Source of the DNA: Pedobacter cryophilus
GTDB taxonomy: Bacteria; Bacteroidota; Bacteroidia; Sphingobacteriales; Sphingobacteriaceae
Assembly: GCF_005116455.1 (NCBI RefSeq)
Contig: NZ_SWBP01000004.1
Location: forward strand, 372,001-436,000
Direction of reading: 5' to 3'
DNA: 64,000 nt
Shown here: positions 54,685 to 64,000 of the stretch, in pieces
Numbering within the stretch: the first letter of the stretch is position 1
Layout: each line of letters begins with the position of its first letter
Translations under genes and position numbers: made by a program
The notes under the pieces: model-generated
Told to the model about the DNA's origin: nothing
Seen by the model: the letters and a program-made list of their open reading frames with translations, nothing else
Database searches by the model: none

Positions 54685-55215
54685 TTATTTCACACTAAAA
54701 CCAACCATTGTATTTCCCCAATAAAGATCAACTTTACCAGATTTAGAAATTTTAAAAGTCATCATTTCTGTTGCTTCTTTAGTTGTTGAAACTTTTGAGG
54801 TTACTCTTAAAGCATCGTCTGCTTCTTTGTAATTAGTATCGCCCCATTGGTTCCAGGTTTTGTTAAAAATAATGGTCCATTCTTTCTCTCCAGGGATAGT
54901 GAATATACCATATTTACCAGCAGCAAGTGTTTTGCCGTTAATTTTTACATCTTGGCTCACTTCAAATACAGTAGCTTCGTTAGCGCCTGTTCTCCATACT
55001 TTGTTAAAAGATGCTAATGTTTCCAATGCTCTTCCTTTTAAACTTGGTTGGCTGTAATCTACAGAAATGGTAGCGCCACTAGAAAGTGTTTCAGTTACTT
55101 TTGCCGGTGGGCTAGCTCTTTTGCTTTTATCTACCGGTGGTTTTGTTTGTGCATTTACAGAAAAACCGATGAACAAAATTATTGCACCGGCTAATAGAGA
55201 AATTCTTTTTTTCAT
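54685..55215 (-). CDS. DUF2911 family secreted protein
   Basis: Protein of 176 residues with a signal peptide (about 1-22, ending VNAQ). The body matches DUF2911: PPAKVTETLSSGATISVDYS, VWRTGANEATVFEVSQDVKI, GKYGIFTIPGEKEWTIIFNK and a last strand MVGFSVK. Family members are periplasmic proteins of unknown function in Bacteroidota. Single gene with its own terminator. Confidence 0.85.
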   Translation of the reverse strand: MKKRISLLAGAIILFIGFSVNAQTKPPVDKSKRASPPAKVTETLSSGATISVDYSQPSLKGRALETLASFNKVWRTGANEATVFEVSQDVKINGKTLAAGKYGIFTIPGEKEWTIIFNKTWNQWGDTNYKEADDALRVTSKVSTTKEATEMMTFKISKSGKVDLYWGNTMVGFSVK

Positions 55216-55460
55216 AATTATTAATTTGATTTAAATGGATAAACGAATTAAAGCATTTATTGTTGGTTCAGTATGTGTTTTTTGTAAAAATATTATCACT
55301 TGTAAATTTACCATCGGTAACAATCTATTAATTTAATAAAAGGTAAAACATTTCATCAAAAATTCGATTACTATGTTTTTAACAATAGTTTTAAAAAAAT
55401 GGACAATCTTTGTTACAAAATATGCAATTGGCAGTCCTACACTAAAATATTTAATAAACA

Positions 55461-57791
55461 GTGACTAACATAAAACGCTTCCTAACGCTTCTTTTCCTTC
55501 TCTTTTTTGTTTTAAATTTTGCTTTTGCTCAAAAAAATCCCGTTTTAAACGGTGTTTTAAAAGATGCCCTTACCGGAGAAACTTTAATAGGTGCATCTGT
55601 AAAAGTAAGCGGACCGGTTATAAACGGCACTATTACCAACGCTTATGGTTTTTATTCTTTAAGTCTGCCTTTGGGTACTTATCAAGTTACTTTTAGTTAT
55701 GTAGGCTATCAAACTATTGTGAAGGAGTTAGAGTTGAAAGCTGATACGCAGATTAATTTAGATCTTTCTTCATCTAATGAATTGGCAGAAGTGGTTGTTA
55801 ATGCAGTTAAAAAGAATGATAATGTATCAAACCCTCAAATGGGTGTGCAAAAATTAGATGTTAAAGAATTAAGAAACATTCCCGTACTATTTGGCGAAAG
55901 AGATATTTTAAAAACATTGCAATTATTACCCGGAATTAAATCAGCAGGAGAAGGGAATAGTGGTTTTTATGTTAGAGGTGGCTCCACCGATCAAAATTTA
56001 ATTCTTTTAGACGAAGCTCCTGTTTATAATGCCTCTCATTTATTGGGCTTCTTTTCTACATTTAATTCAGATGCCATTAAAGATGTAACTGTTTATAAAG
56101 GGGGCATGCCTGCGCAATATGGTGGCAGATTATCTTCAGTTTTAGATATTAAAATGAACGATGGTAATAAAAAGGACTATACTTTTGAAGGTGGGATTGG
56201 TTTAATTTCATCGAGACTAAAGATAGAAGGGCCTTTTAAAAAGGATAAAAGTTCTTTTATGATTAGCGGAAGAAGAACTTATGCAGATGCTTTCTTAGCC
56301 TTTTCTCCCGATAGTAGCATAAAAAATAATACGCTATACTTTTATGATTTAAATGCAAAAGCCAATTACCAAATTGACGATAAAAACGTGTTATATCTTT
56401 CGGGGTATTTTGGAAGAGATAAACTAGGTTTAGGTAATACTTTTGGCTTTGAGTGGGGCAATGCAACCGGTACTTTAAGGTGGAATCACTTGTTTTCTAA
56501 CCGTTTGTTTTCTAATACTTCGTTAATTTACAGCAACTATAATTACGTGATTGAGAATTTATTGGAAGACAATAATTTTAAAGTAAACTCATCAATCAGA
56601 GATTTTAATTTAAAGCAAGATTTTCAATATGCTGTTAACAGCAACCACGAAATTAGGTTTGGGGTTAATGCCATTCATCATACCATTGCCCCCGGAAAAT
56701 TAACTTCGTCAGGCAATTCTAGCGTAAATGAAACAACGGTACAAAACAGAAAAGGAGTAGAATTAGCCGCTTATTTTTCTGATGAATGGAAATTGAGTGA
56801 TCAAATTAATATTGTTTACGGCACAAGATTAAGCACTTTCACTTTGTTTGGTCCCGGCGATTTTAAAACTTATGATGCTGATGGAAATATTACCGATTCT
56901 AAAACCTATTCTTCTAACGAGGCTGTTAAAAGCTATCTCAATTTAGAACCAAGGGTTTCTGCAAGTTTTCAACTCAACGATGCCAAAGCCATTAAGGCAT
57001 CTTACACCAGAAATACACAAAACCTACATTTAATGTCTAACTCAACGGCTACTTCGCCAACAGATTTATACATTATGAATAGTAATAATATTAAGCCAGA
57101 AATTGCAGATCAGGTGGCAACCGGATACTTTACCAATTTTAAAAATGATACTTATGAGTTTTCTGCCGAAGTTTATTATAAATGGATGCAAAACCAAATT
57201 GAGTATAGAAATGGAACAGATTTAAGAGGAAACCAAAATGTAGAAGCTGATCTTTTATATGGCGATGGTAGAGCTTATGGATTAGAACTTTTTTTGAAAA
57301 AGAGGTTTGGCGATTTTAACGGTTGGATAGGTTATACTTTAGCCAAAACAGAAAGAAAGTTTAATCAAATTAATGAGGGGAAATGGTTTGATGCCAAGCA
57401 AGATCGTACCCACGATATTTCTCTGGTAGGAATATATAAAGCCAGCACCCGTTGGACATTTTCTTCAACCTTTGTTTACAGTACAGGTAATGCAGTTACT
57501 TTCCCAAGCGGAAAATATCAATTAGGCAGTTCTACTGTGTTTTACTACACAGAAAAAAACGCTTACAGAGCACCAGATTATCACAGATTAGATTTATCAG
57601 CAACTTTAGAAGGGAAAGTTGGGAAAAAATATCAATCGAGTTGGTCTTTTGGTATTTATAATGTTTACAATAGAAAAAATGCTTTTTCAATAGATTTTAG
57701 GGAAGATCCAGAGAATGCAAACAAAACACAAGCAGTAAGAACAACCTTGTTTGGCATTATCCCTTCAGTAACCTGGAATTTTAAATTTTAA
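55461..57791 (+). CDS. TonB-dependent receptor with carboxypeptidase-regulatory-like domain
   Basis: Outer-membrane receptor of 776 residues starting with GTG at 55461. Signal peptide (about 1-23), CarboxypepD_reg-like domain (about 27-110, GVLKDALTGETLIGASVKV, GFYSLSLPLGTYQVTFSYVG), plug (about 120-235, FYVRGGSTDQNLILLDEAPV) and a beta-barrel to the terminal PSVTWNFKF. The plug and barrel appear complete. It lacks a SusD partner; instead a DUF4249 lipoprotein gene follows after three bases. The substrate is unknown; uptake of a metal complex or small organic compound is possible. Confidence 0.92.
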   Translation: MTNIKRFLTLLFLLFFVLNFAFAQKNPVLNGVLKDALTGETLIGASVKVSGPVINGTITNAYGFYSLSLPLGTYQVTFSYVGYQTIVKELELKADTQINLDLSSSNELAEVVVNAVKKNDNVSNPQMGVQKLDVKELRNIPVLFGERDILKTLQLLPGIKSAGEGNSGFYVRGGSTDQNLILLDEAPVYNASHLLGFFSTFNSDAIKDVTVYKGGMPAQYGGRLSSVLDIKMNDGNKKDYTFEGGIGLISSRLKIEGPFKKDKSSFMISGRRTYADAFLAFSPDSSIKNNTLYFYDLNAKANYQIDDKNVLYLSGYFGRDKLGLGNTFGFEWGNATGTLRWNHLFSNRLFSNTSLIYSNYNYVIENLLEDNNFKVNSSIRDFNLKQDFQYAVNSNHEIRFGVNAIHHTIAPGKLTSSGNSSVNETTVQNRKGVELAAYFSDEWKLSDQINIVYGTRLSTFTLFGPGDFKTYDADGNITDSKTYSSNEAVKSYLNLEPRVSASFQLNDAKAIKASYTRNTQNLHLMSNSTATSPTDLYIMNSNNIKPEIADQVATGYFTNFKNDTYEFSAEVYYKWMQNQIEYRNGTDLRGNQNVEADLLYGDGRAYGLELFLKKRFGDFNGWIGYTLAKTERKFNQINEGKWFDAKQDRTHDISLVGIYKASTRWTFSSTFVYSTGNAVTFPSGKYQLGSSTVFYYTEKNAYRAPDYHRLDLSATLEGKVGKKYQSSWSFGIYNVYNRKNAFSIDFREDPENANKTQAVRTTLFGIIPSVTWNFKF

Positions 57792-57794
57792 CTC

Positions 57795-58595
57795 ATGAAA
57801 AATAATAAACACTATATACTCACTTTTTTTATAGCTTTCACTTCTCTTTTTTTAAGCTCTTGCGAAGAAGTTATTGATATTAAGTTAGATAAAACCGAAG
57901 CTGTTGCAGTTATTGAAGCAAACGTAACCAATAAATTAGAACCTCAAATTATCAGACTTTCTTTAACCAAACCTTTTACAGATGATAATTCTTTGCTGCC
58001 ATTAACAAATGCTTTAGTTACTGTTCAAGAAGAAAACGGACCTACTTATGTTTTTACAGAAGGTGCAAACGGAAATTATATTTCTATCCCATTTAGTGGG
58101 AAGCCAGGTAAAAAATATACTGTTCAGGTAAAAGCAAATAACAAAACTTATACGGCTCAATCTATTATGCCACAAGTTGTAATTTTAGATTCTATTACCG
58201 TTACCGAACTCACCTTTTTTGGTGATAAAAGAAAATTTACGCAGGTAAATTATCAAGATACACCTAATATTAACAATCAATATAATTATGTTCTTACCGT
58301 AAATAACGAGTTAAGAAATGCGTATTATGTTGATAGCGATAGGTTTAATGATGGAAATAAGGTAACAAATACTATTTTTAGTGATGAACCAGATTTAAAA
58401 GCTGGAGACAAAGTCACCATAGATTTTCAATGTATAGATCTAAATATTTACCGTTACTTTTTTGCCATCTCACAAATCTCAGGTAATGGTGGTCCGCCAA
58501 CAGCACCTTCCAATCCCGATTCTAATTTTGATAATGGAGCTTTAGGCTATTTTAGTGCCCATACTTCACAAAAAGTAAGTGTAACTATTCCCTAA
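57795..58595 (+). CDS. DUF4249 family outer-membrane lipoprotein
   Basis: Lipoprotein of 266 residues, signal peptide with lipobox LFLSSC (Cys about 23) followed by EEVIDIKLD, the typical DUF4249 opening. The rest is beta-rich (EANVTNKLEPQIIRLS, VTVQEENGPTYVF). DUF4249 proteins are usually encoded right after a TonB receptor of the same type, as here. They presumably form a surface lid or accessory, by analogy with SusD. The three-base gap indicates an operon. Confidence 0.88.
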   Translation: MKNNKHYILTFFIAFTSLFLSSCEEVIDIKLDKTEAVAVIEANVTNKLEPQIIRLSLTKPFTDDNSLLPLTNALVTVQEENGPTYVFTEGANGNYISIPFSGKPGKKYTVQVKANNKTYTAQSIMPQVVILDSITVTELTFFGDKRKFTQVNYQDTPNINNQYNYVLTVNNELRNAYYVDSDRFNDGNKVTNTIFSDEPDLKAGDKVTIDFQCIDLNIYRYFFAISQISGNGGPPTAPSNPDSNFDNGALGYFSAHTSQKVSVTIP

Positions 58596-58676
58596 GAGTT
58601 TTAATTTTTGCGTTTCCTCAACCAAGCCAATTATTCCCATTTAACCTGATAAAAAAGCTCAGAAATAAAGGCATAA

Positions 58677-58718
58677 AAAAATCGTAAAATTTAGGCTAGC
58701 CATAAACTTTACGATTTT
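58677..58718 (+). terminator. Terminator after the TonB receptor/DUF4249 operon
   Basis: AAAATCGTAAA and TTTACGATTTT pair over 11 bases around a 20-base loop, about 80 bases past the DUF4249 stop. Confidence 0.7.
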
Positions 58719-58721
58719 AAA

Positions 58722-58827
58722 TCTCTGTGACCTTGGCGCTCTCCGCGGTTAAACATAAGTTTAAAACTCATCTTCAAATCAACTCATTTTCAAATTCTCT
58801 GTGATCTTTGTGCCCTCTGTGGTTAAA
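58722..58827. repeat. CTCTGTG-type intergenic repeats, copies 2 and 3
   Basis: Two related stretches: TCTCTGTGACCTTGGCGCTC...GCGGTTAAA (58722-58753) and TTCTCTGTGATCTTTGTGCC...GTGGTTAAA (about 58796-58827). The copy at 5491-5532 is clearly the same family. Noncoding. Confidence 0.6.
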
Positions 58828-58878
58828 AATTATTCGGTGTGCATCATCTTCAAATTGAAAACCTTCAAATCAACAAAC

Positions 58879-59769
58879 CTAATTTCTCTTCTCCCCAAAG
58901 CTATTCACCATACTGTTATGTAAAGTTTTTGAACTCCAATAGCCACTGGCAATAATTCTTCTGATGGTATATAATGGGTCGTTTTCATCTCTTTTTTCGG
59001 CCAGTATAAATGCAGATTTAAAGCCTCTTTTCTTTAATTCGGGAATAGCTTCTTTATTCCACAAACCAAACGGATAAGCAAAGTAATCCATCTTTTTGCC
59101 TGTAATTTCTTCTAATTTTTTACTTGGCTTTTCTATTTGTGTAACCCAATCTTCGGCAACATATTTTTTAACGTTTTTATGATCGTAAGTGTGGCTACCA
59201 ATTACGTTTCCATCATCAGAAAGCGCTTTAATATCTTCTTTACTCATGTAATGAACTTTGCCATTTCTACCAATAGAAACTGTCATAATAAAATAAACCC
59301 CTTTAAAGCCGTATTTTTTTAATTCTTTGGCGCCAACTTCAAATTGATCATAATCGGTATCATCAAAAGTAAACATCACTGGTTTTGCTGGTAGCGGATC
59401 TCCATAAACTAAATAATTGTATAGTTGATCGGGTAAAATGCTATTATAGCCACTATCGGCAAGCATTTTTACATGATCTTTAAACGTCTTTACCGGAATA
59501 ATATAATCTTTTGCCGATTGTGAATCCGTTGCTTTCCAATCTCTTATTTGGTGGTAACATAAAATTGGAACTTGCTTACGGGCCAATATAGTTACCGCAT
59601 CAGCAGGTTTTTTACCTTCATGGTTGACAGGTTGCGCTGCTTTAACTTCGGTTTTTACTGCTACAGAATCACCTGATTGATTTACATTTGCTGTTTTAGA
59701 ACTTGATGAAGTACATGCTGCTGAAAATACAAGCGCTGAAAAGCTAAGGATATTGAATATTTTTTTCAT
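58879..59769 (-). CDS. Polysaccharide deacetylase (NodB/CE4) lipoprotein
   Basis: Protein of 296 residues with a lipoprotein signal ending AACTSSS (Cys about 19), a Ser/Thr-rich linker, and a CE4 domain. Motif 1 is TFDDTDYDQ (TFDDG with Gly replaced by Thr), motif 2 is SHTYDHKN (metal-binding H-x3-H), and DYFAYPFGLWN follows. The two Asp and two His of the metal site are kept. It probably deacetylates cell-wall or capsular glycan from the periplasm or cell surface. Confidence 0.88.
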   Translation of the reverse strand: MKKIFNILSFSALVFSAACTSSSSKTANVNQSGDSVAVKTEVKAAQPVNHEGKKPADAVTILARKQVPILCYHQIRDWKATDSQSAKDYIIPVKTFKDHVKMLADSGYNSILPDQLYNYLVYGDPLPAKPVMFTFDDTDYDQFEVGAKELKKYGFKGVYFIMTVSIGRNGKVHYMSKEDIKALSDDGNVIGSHTYDHKNVKKYVAEDWVTQIEKPSKKLEEITGKKMDYFAYPFGLWNKEAIPELKKRGFKSAFILAEKRDENDPLYTIRRIIASGYWSSKTLHNSMVNSFGEKRN

Positions 59770-59949
59770 GAAATGGTGTTGAAATTTGAATGCGAAATTA
59801 TAAGAATTCTACTTAATATTTTTTTGTTTTTTGCACAAGCTTAACTATAATAAACTTGGGTGAAGCGGCAGCTTTTAAAGCTAATTTACAGCTTTAAAAC
59901 TACAGCGGAAAACAAGACTATCGGTACTTAAATGTGATGAATTTGCTTT

Positions 59950-60035
59950 TCAAAAAAAACTTAAAACTTAATACTTACCACTTATCACTTTCAACAATCA
60001 TCAAATTTTCAACAATTCTAATCCACTTGCTTTAA
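59950..60035. repeat. Low-complexity CTTAAAACTT/TTTCAACAAT filler upstream of mutS
   Basis: Short iterations (AAACTTAAAACTTAATACTT, CACTTATCACTTTCAAC, TTTTCAACAATTC) fill the last 110 bases before mutS. Similar in style to the fillers of the his operon and to 39545-39590. TAACTTTG at 60040-60047 could be the -7 box of mutS. Confidence 0.4.
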
Positions 60036-60069
60036 TTTATAACTTTGCAACACCTAACTTTATTACTCA

Positions 60070-62682
60070 TTGGCAAAAAATAACGACAAAGAAACTCCTT
60101 TAATGACTCAATATAACGAGATTAAGACCAAATATCCTGGTGCTTTATTGTTATTTAGAGTTGGCGATTTTTACGAAACCTTTGGAGCCGATGCCATAAA
60201 AGCCTCTCAAATTTTAGGAATTGTTTTAACCAAAAGAGCTAACGGATCTGCTTCTCATATAGAGTTAGCAGGTTTTCCGCATCATTCCATAGAAACGTAC
60301 TTGCCAAAACTGGTGCGAGCCGGACAAAGGGTGGCCATTTGTGATCAGTTAGAAGATCCAAAAACTGTTAAAGGAATTGTAAAACGGGGGGTAACCGAAT
60401 TGGTTACACCAGGCGTAGCTTATAGCGATAACATTGTTCAACAAAAGTCTAACAATTACTTAGCTACTTTGCATTTTGAAAAGCAAAGTATTGGGGTATC
60501 ATTTTTAGATATTTCTACCGGCGAGTTTTTGGTGGCTCAAGGCAATGCCGAATATATTGATAAGCTTTTGCAAGGTTTTAAACCTAGCGAAGTAGTTTTT
60601 TCAAAAGCCAAAAGCAAAGATTTTACCGAAGAATTTGGAACTAACTTTTACACCTATACTTTAGATGATTGGGCTTTTAGTGCAGATTATGCTCAAGAAA
60701 CCCTGCTTAAGCATTTTGAAGTAAAATCTTTAAAAGGTTTTGGTATTGAAAAGTTAAACTTGGGAATTGTTGCCGCCGGAGTAGCCTTACATTATTTAAA
60801 TGAAACGGAGCATAGGCAGCTGCAACACATCAGCAATATTTCTAGAATTGAGGAAGACCGCTACATGTGGTTGGATAGGTTTACCGTTAGAAATTTAGAG
60901 TTAATTGGCTCGCCAAATGAAAACGGTAAAACTTTAATAGATGTTTTAGACCGAACTTCTTGTGCCATGGGTGCCCGTATGTTGCGTAAGTGGATGGTAA
61001 TGCCGCTTAAAAATCAAAAACCTATTCAAGAGCGATTAAATGTGGTTCAGTTTTTTTATGATGAATCAGATTTAAAGGCAAAATTGCAGAATTATATTCG
61101 GCAGATTGGCGATTTAGAAAGGTTGATTTCTAAAATTGGCCTACAAAAAACCAATCCACGAGAAATTGTTCAATTAATAAGAGCTTTAACGGCCATTGCC
61201 GAAGTAAAAAATATTTGTGATGCTGTTAATCAGGATTCGGTGAAACGAATTTCAGAGCAAATTAATTTATGTGCATCTGTACTTCAAAAAATTGAAAGAG
61301 AATTACAGCCCGATCCACCTGTGCAACTCAATAAAGGCAAAGTAATGGCCGATGGTTTAGATCAAGATTTAGACCGATTGAGAAAAATTGCTTTTGGTGG
61401 CAAGGATTATTTGTTAGAATTGCAAAAAAATGAAGCGGTAAATACAGGGATTAGTTCTTTAAAAATAGCATTTAACAATGTTTTTGGCTATTATTTAGAG
61501 GTTTCTAATACACACAAAGATAAGGTGCCAAAAGAATGGATCAGAAAACAAACTTTGGTAAATGCCGAACGTTACATCACACCTGAACTAAAAGAATACG
61601 AAGACCAAATTTTAGGTGCCGAGGAGAAAATTCTAGCCATAGAAACTCGTTTGTTTACAGATTTGGTGGCCAGCATTGCCGAGTTTATTAAACCTATTCA
61701 GCTTAATTCTTATTTAATTGCACAATTAGATGTGTTGTTATGCTTTGCAGAAACTGCGCAAAAAAATCACTACGTAAAACCTACCGTAAATAATACCAAA
61801 CTGTTGGATATTAAAGGTGGCCGGCATCCGGTGATTGAGCAAAATTTGCCTTTAGGCGATGAATACATCACCAATAGTGTCTATTTAGATAATGATTCTC
61901 AACAAATCATCATTATTACTGGTCCTAACATGGCGGGTAAATCTGCTTTGTTAAGGCAAACAGGTTTAATTGTTTTGATGGCACAAATGGGCAGTTTTGT
62001 GCCTGCTAAAGAAGCTTCTATTGGTATTGTAGATAAAATTTTCACTAGAGTTGGCGCTTCTGATAATCTTTCTAGCGGCGAATCTACTTTTATGGTAGAA
62101 ATGAACGAAACAGCAAGTATCTTAAATAATTTATCAGACAGGAGTTTGATTTTATTAGATGAGATTGGAAGAGGAACATCCACTTATGATGGAATTTCTA
62201 TTGCTTGGTCTATTGCAGAATATTTACATAACCATCCATCGGCGAAAGCCAAAACACTTTTTGCGACCCATTACCACGAATTAAATGAGTTATCTAATTC
62301 TTTTAACAGGATAAAAAACTTTAATGTTTCTGTTAAGGAAGTAGGTAATAAAGTAATTTTTTTAAGAAAATTAGTTCCCGGTGGGAGCGAGCATAGTTTT
62401 GGAATTCATGTAGCTAAAATGGCCGGAATGCCTGCCGCTATTTTAAAAAGAGCAAACGAAATTCTAAAAAGATTAGAAAATGAACGCACTGGTGGCGAAC
62501 ATGTGAAAGCCAGTTTAATGAAAATGCAAAAGCAGGCGGTTCAATTGCAAATGTTTTCTTTAGACGATCCGGTTTTGATAAAAATTAGAGATGTTTTAAA
62601 TAATTTGGATGTAAACACCTTAACGCCTGTAGAAGCGTTAATGAAGTTGGATGAAATTCAAAAAGTGTTAAAAAATTCTTGA
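60070..62682 (+). CDS. mutS: DNA mismatch repair protein MutS
   Basis: Mismatch recognition ATPase of 870 residues. The N-terminal mismatch-binding [11 protein letters not shown] (Phe-x-Glu) is intact. Connector, lever and clamp domains follow, then the ATPase with Walker [27 protein letters not shown] and [13 protein letters not shown]-terminal dimerisation tail is present. The start is TTG at 60070 ([15 protein letters not shown] follows); a downstream ATG at 60103 is less likely. The NlpC/P60 gene begins two bases after its stop. Confidence 0.96.
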   Translation: MAKNNDKETPLMTQYNEIKTKYPGALLLFRVGDFYETFGADAIKASQILGIVLTKRANGSASHIELAGFPHHSIETYLPKLVRAGQRVAICDQLEDPKTVKGIVKRGVTELVTPGVAYSDNIVQQKSNNYLATLHFEKQSIGVSFLDISTGEFLVAQGNAEYIDKLLQGFKPSEVVFSKAKSKDFTEEFGTNFYTYTLDDWAFSADYAQETLLKHFEVKSLKGFGIEKLNLGIVAAGVALHYLNETEHRQLQHISNISRIEEDRYMWLDRFTVRNLELIGSPNENGKTLIDVLDRTSCAMGARMLRKWMVMPLKNQKPIQERLNVVQFFYDESDLKAKLQNYIRQIGDLERLISKIGLQKTNPREIVQLIRALTAIAEVKNICDAVNQDSVKRISEQINLCASVLQKIERELQPDPPVQLNKGKVMADGLDQDLDRLRKIAFGGKDYLLELQKNEAVNTGISSLKIAFNNVFGYYLEVSNTHKDKVPKEWIRKQTLVNAERYITPELKEYEDQILGAEEKILAIETRLFTDLVASIAEFIKPIQLNSYLIAQLDVLLCFAETAQKNHYVKPTVNNTKLLDIKGGRHPVIEQNLPLGDEYITNSVYLDNDSQQIIIITGPNMAGKSALLRQTGLIVLMAQMGSFVPAKEASIGIVDKIFTRVGASDNLSSGESTFMVEMNETASILNNLSDRSLILLDEIGRGTSTYDGISIAWSIAEYLHNHPSAKAKTLFATHYHELNELSNSFNRIKNFNVSVKEVGNKVIFLRKLVPGGSEHSFGIHVAKMAGMPAAILKRANEILKRLENERTGGEHVKASLMKMQKQAVQLQMFSLDDPVLIKIRDVLNNLDVNTLTPVEALMKLDEIQKVLKNS

Positions 62683-62684
62683 TA

Positions 62685-63263
62685 ATGAATAAAATTATTG
62701 CTCTAGATCAATTAAAAACCACAAAATTTAACCTCAGCTCATACATTAAACTTGTTTTTCTCTTCATTCTTTTTGCCTTAGCTATTACTTCCTGTAAATC
62801 AAAAAAAGTATTAGTTCCAAAATCTGGCTTCGAAAAACCTTCTCCAAAAATTGTCAAAAAATATTCAGAATTAATGGATGTTTCAAAAAAAGCGATTAGA
62901 AATGGTAAATTATATGGTTTTATTGATGATTGGCAGGGAACTAAATATCAGTATGGCGGCTTAAGTAAAAGAGGGGTGGATTGTTCAGGCTTGGTATATC
63001 TAGCTTTTAAAGATGTTTATGAAAAGGAAATTCCTAGAATAACCAGTCAGCAAGTAGAGGCAATTAAAAGAAAATATGAGGGCCAGTTAAAAGAAGGCGA
63101 TTTGGTTTTCTTTGATTATGAAGGTAAAAAATTTAGCCATGTAGGTATTTATCTTCAAAATGGCTTCTACTTTCATGCAAGTACCAGTAAAGGAGTGATG
63201 GTTGCAAAATTAAAAGATCCTTATACTTATAAATATTTTTCTAGAGGCGGTACTGTTAAATAA
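62685..63263 (+). CDS. NlpC/P60 family cell-wall hydrolase (C40 peptidase) lipoprotein
   Basis: Putative peptidoglycan endopeptidase of 192 residues from the ATG at 62685. A TTG six bases earlier would overlap the mutS stop. A hydrophobic N-terminus ends in a lipobox-like LAITSC (Cys about 37). The NlpC/P60 domain has the catalytic Cys100 in RGVDCSGLVYLAF and His152 in FSHVGIYLQ, with the third residue probably in FYFHAST. Function in wall turnover is inferred from the family. It sits directly after mutS, which may be only positional. Confidence 0.87.
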   Translation: MNKIIALDQLKTTKFNLSSYIKLVFLFILFALAITSCKSKKVLVPKSGFEKPSPKIVKKYSELMDVSKKAIRNGKLYGFIDDWQGTKYQYGGLSKRGVDCSGLVYLAFKDVYEKEIPRITSQQVEAIKRKYEGQLKEGDLVFFDYEGKKFSHVGIYLQNGFYFHASTSKGVMVAKLKDPYTYKYFSRGGTVK

Positions 63264-63296
63264 ATCAGGAGATTTTAACTCTTAGCGCTATTGAAT

Positions 63297-63980
63297 ATGA
63301 ATTTAAATAAGCATTATGAAGAAATGTGGTCTAAATCTTTGGAGAAATTCGAAAGAAATGAATTTCAAATTGACCCACAAATTGATTCAAGCGATGATTT
63401 AAGGAGAGGAGTTACGCTTTTAATCAGGCCAAGTGAGCTTGTTAAAACAGAAATTTCAAATTTCATTAATGATTTAAAAATTATTGAACCTCATCAATAT
63501 TACTACCCTTCTAGTGATATTCATATTACGGTGATGTCTATTATTTCTTGCTATTCTGGATTTTATTTAGGCGATATTAACATCAAAGATTATGAGGAAC
63601 TAATCGCCTTGAGCTTAAAAAATTTAAGGAATGAGCAAATTAAATTTAAAGGATTAACCGCTTCGCCTTCTTGTTTAATGCTGAAAGGATTTGCTGCAAA
63701 CAATCAAATAAACCTTCTTAGAGATAATTTAAGAGTTAATTTCAACCAAACTAATTTAAATTCTTCCTTAGACAGTCGATATGAAATTCAGTCTATTCAT
63801 GCTACAATTGTTCGGTTTAAAACTGAAATAAAAAATAAGAAAGCATTTTTGGAATTGCTGGAAAAATACCGAGATTTTGATTTCGGTACTTTTGAGGTAG
63901 AACATTATGAATTTGTTTTTAATGATTGGTATCAAAAAAAGGAGTTTACTAAAATTTTAAATATATTCAGACCTTTATAA
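63297..63980 (+). CDS. 2H phosphoesterase superfamily protein (2'-5' RNA ligase-like)
   Basis: Protein of 227 residues from the ATG at 63297 (a TTG two codons earlier is possible). Two H-x-T motifs set far apart, DIHITVMSI (His76, Thr78) and SIHATIVRF (His168, Thr170), define the 2H phosphoesterase fold. Such enzymes act on cyclic phosphates or 2'-5' linkages in RNA or nucleotides. The substrate here is unknown. It lies 33 bases after the NlpC/P60 gene on the same strand. Confidence 0.82.
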   Translation: MNLNKHYEEMWSKSLEKFERNEFQIDPQIDSSDDLRRGVTLLIRPSELVKTEISNFINDLKIIEPHQYYYPSSDIHITVMSIISCYSGFYLGDINIKDYEELIALSLKNLRNEQIKFKGLTASPSCLMLKGFAANNQINLLRDNLRVNFNQTNLNSSLDSRYEIQSIHATIVRFKTEIKNKKAFLELLEKYRDFDFGTFEVEHYEFVFNDWYQKKEFTKILNIFRPL

Positions 63981-64000
63981 TTCATCAGTTAAAGTAATAA

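Noticed and set aside
55461-58595. SusC/SusD polysaccharide utilisation pair
   Set aside because: The lipoprotein is of DUF4249 type, not SusD, and no glycan-degrading gene is adjacent.

Overview
The window is AT-rich, gene-dense chromosomal DNA from a member of the Bacteroidota, most likely a Sphingobacteriaceae/Pedobacter-type organism. This is inferred from gene families typical of the phylum (DUF4294, DUF4249, DUF2911, PorV-like barrel, TonB receptor with a carboxypeptidase-regulatory domain, BshB1). It also fits the promoter style (-33 TTTG / -7 TAnnTTTG), the scarcity of Shine-Dalgarno sequences, and the many small palindromic intergenic repeats. No rRNA, tRNA, CRISPR array, intact insertion sequence or prophage was seen.

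Layout. 1-5.4 kb: relA/spoT-fur-purA (purA runs off the left edge), then DUF4294-gpx-bshB1 on the other strand. 5.5-14.4 kb: a WD40 gene and a complete minus-strand histidine operon, hisG-D-C-B-H-A-F-IE. It is preceded by a canonical Bacteroidota promoter and a 21-residue leader peptide with seven His codons. The spaces between his genes have been invaded by different small repeats, and a decayed DUF559 endonuclease cassette has been inserted at the start of hisF. 14.5-23.3 kb: ribosome hibernation factor, L,D-transpeptidase, SemiSWEET, PorV-like protein, tyrS, a RES-Xre toxin-antitoxin pair, a tandem pair of secreted paralogues (one frameshifted in a G6 run) and a LuxE-like gene. 23.8-28.5 kb: GH31 alpha-glucosidase and glycogen branching enzyme.

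28.5-39.2 kb is the accessory region. A miniature TssB-TssC sheath-like fusion, a DUF2237 gene and a HepT/MntA toxin-antitoxin pair are separated by four same-orientation copies of a double-palindrome repeat. A second hairpin-repeat family surrounds an amine oxidase and a small membrane protein. Then comes a defence island: a Zorya-like operon (MotA-like ZorA with a long coiled-coil tail, MotB/OmpA-like ZorB, HNH nuclease resembling ZorE) followed by an OLD-type ATPase-TOPRIM nuclease. Related direct repeats of about 145 bp bracket the Zorya-like module, and a partial third copy lies beyond the OLD gene.

39.5-64 kb returns to core functions: pfkA - sugar kinase - gapA with a divergent NrtR-like Nudix regulator, a second BadF-type kinase, a CobW-family GTPase, threonine aldolase, a soluble histidine kinase, accC-ribE, a motif-degenerate DEAD-box protein, and two tandem PAS proteins ending in an H-box without an ATPase domain. 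It ends with DUF2911, a TonB receptor plus DUF4249 lipoprotein, a polysaccharide deacetylase, mutS, an NlpC/P60 hydrolase and a 2H phosphoesterase.

The most notable items are the his leader peptide, the DUF559 cassette that appears to have removed the native hisF start, the mini-TssBC gene in a repeat-separated gene array, and the Zorya-like plus OLD island with flanking repeats. All assignments come from reading the sequence; no database search was run.
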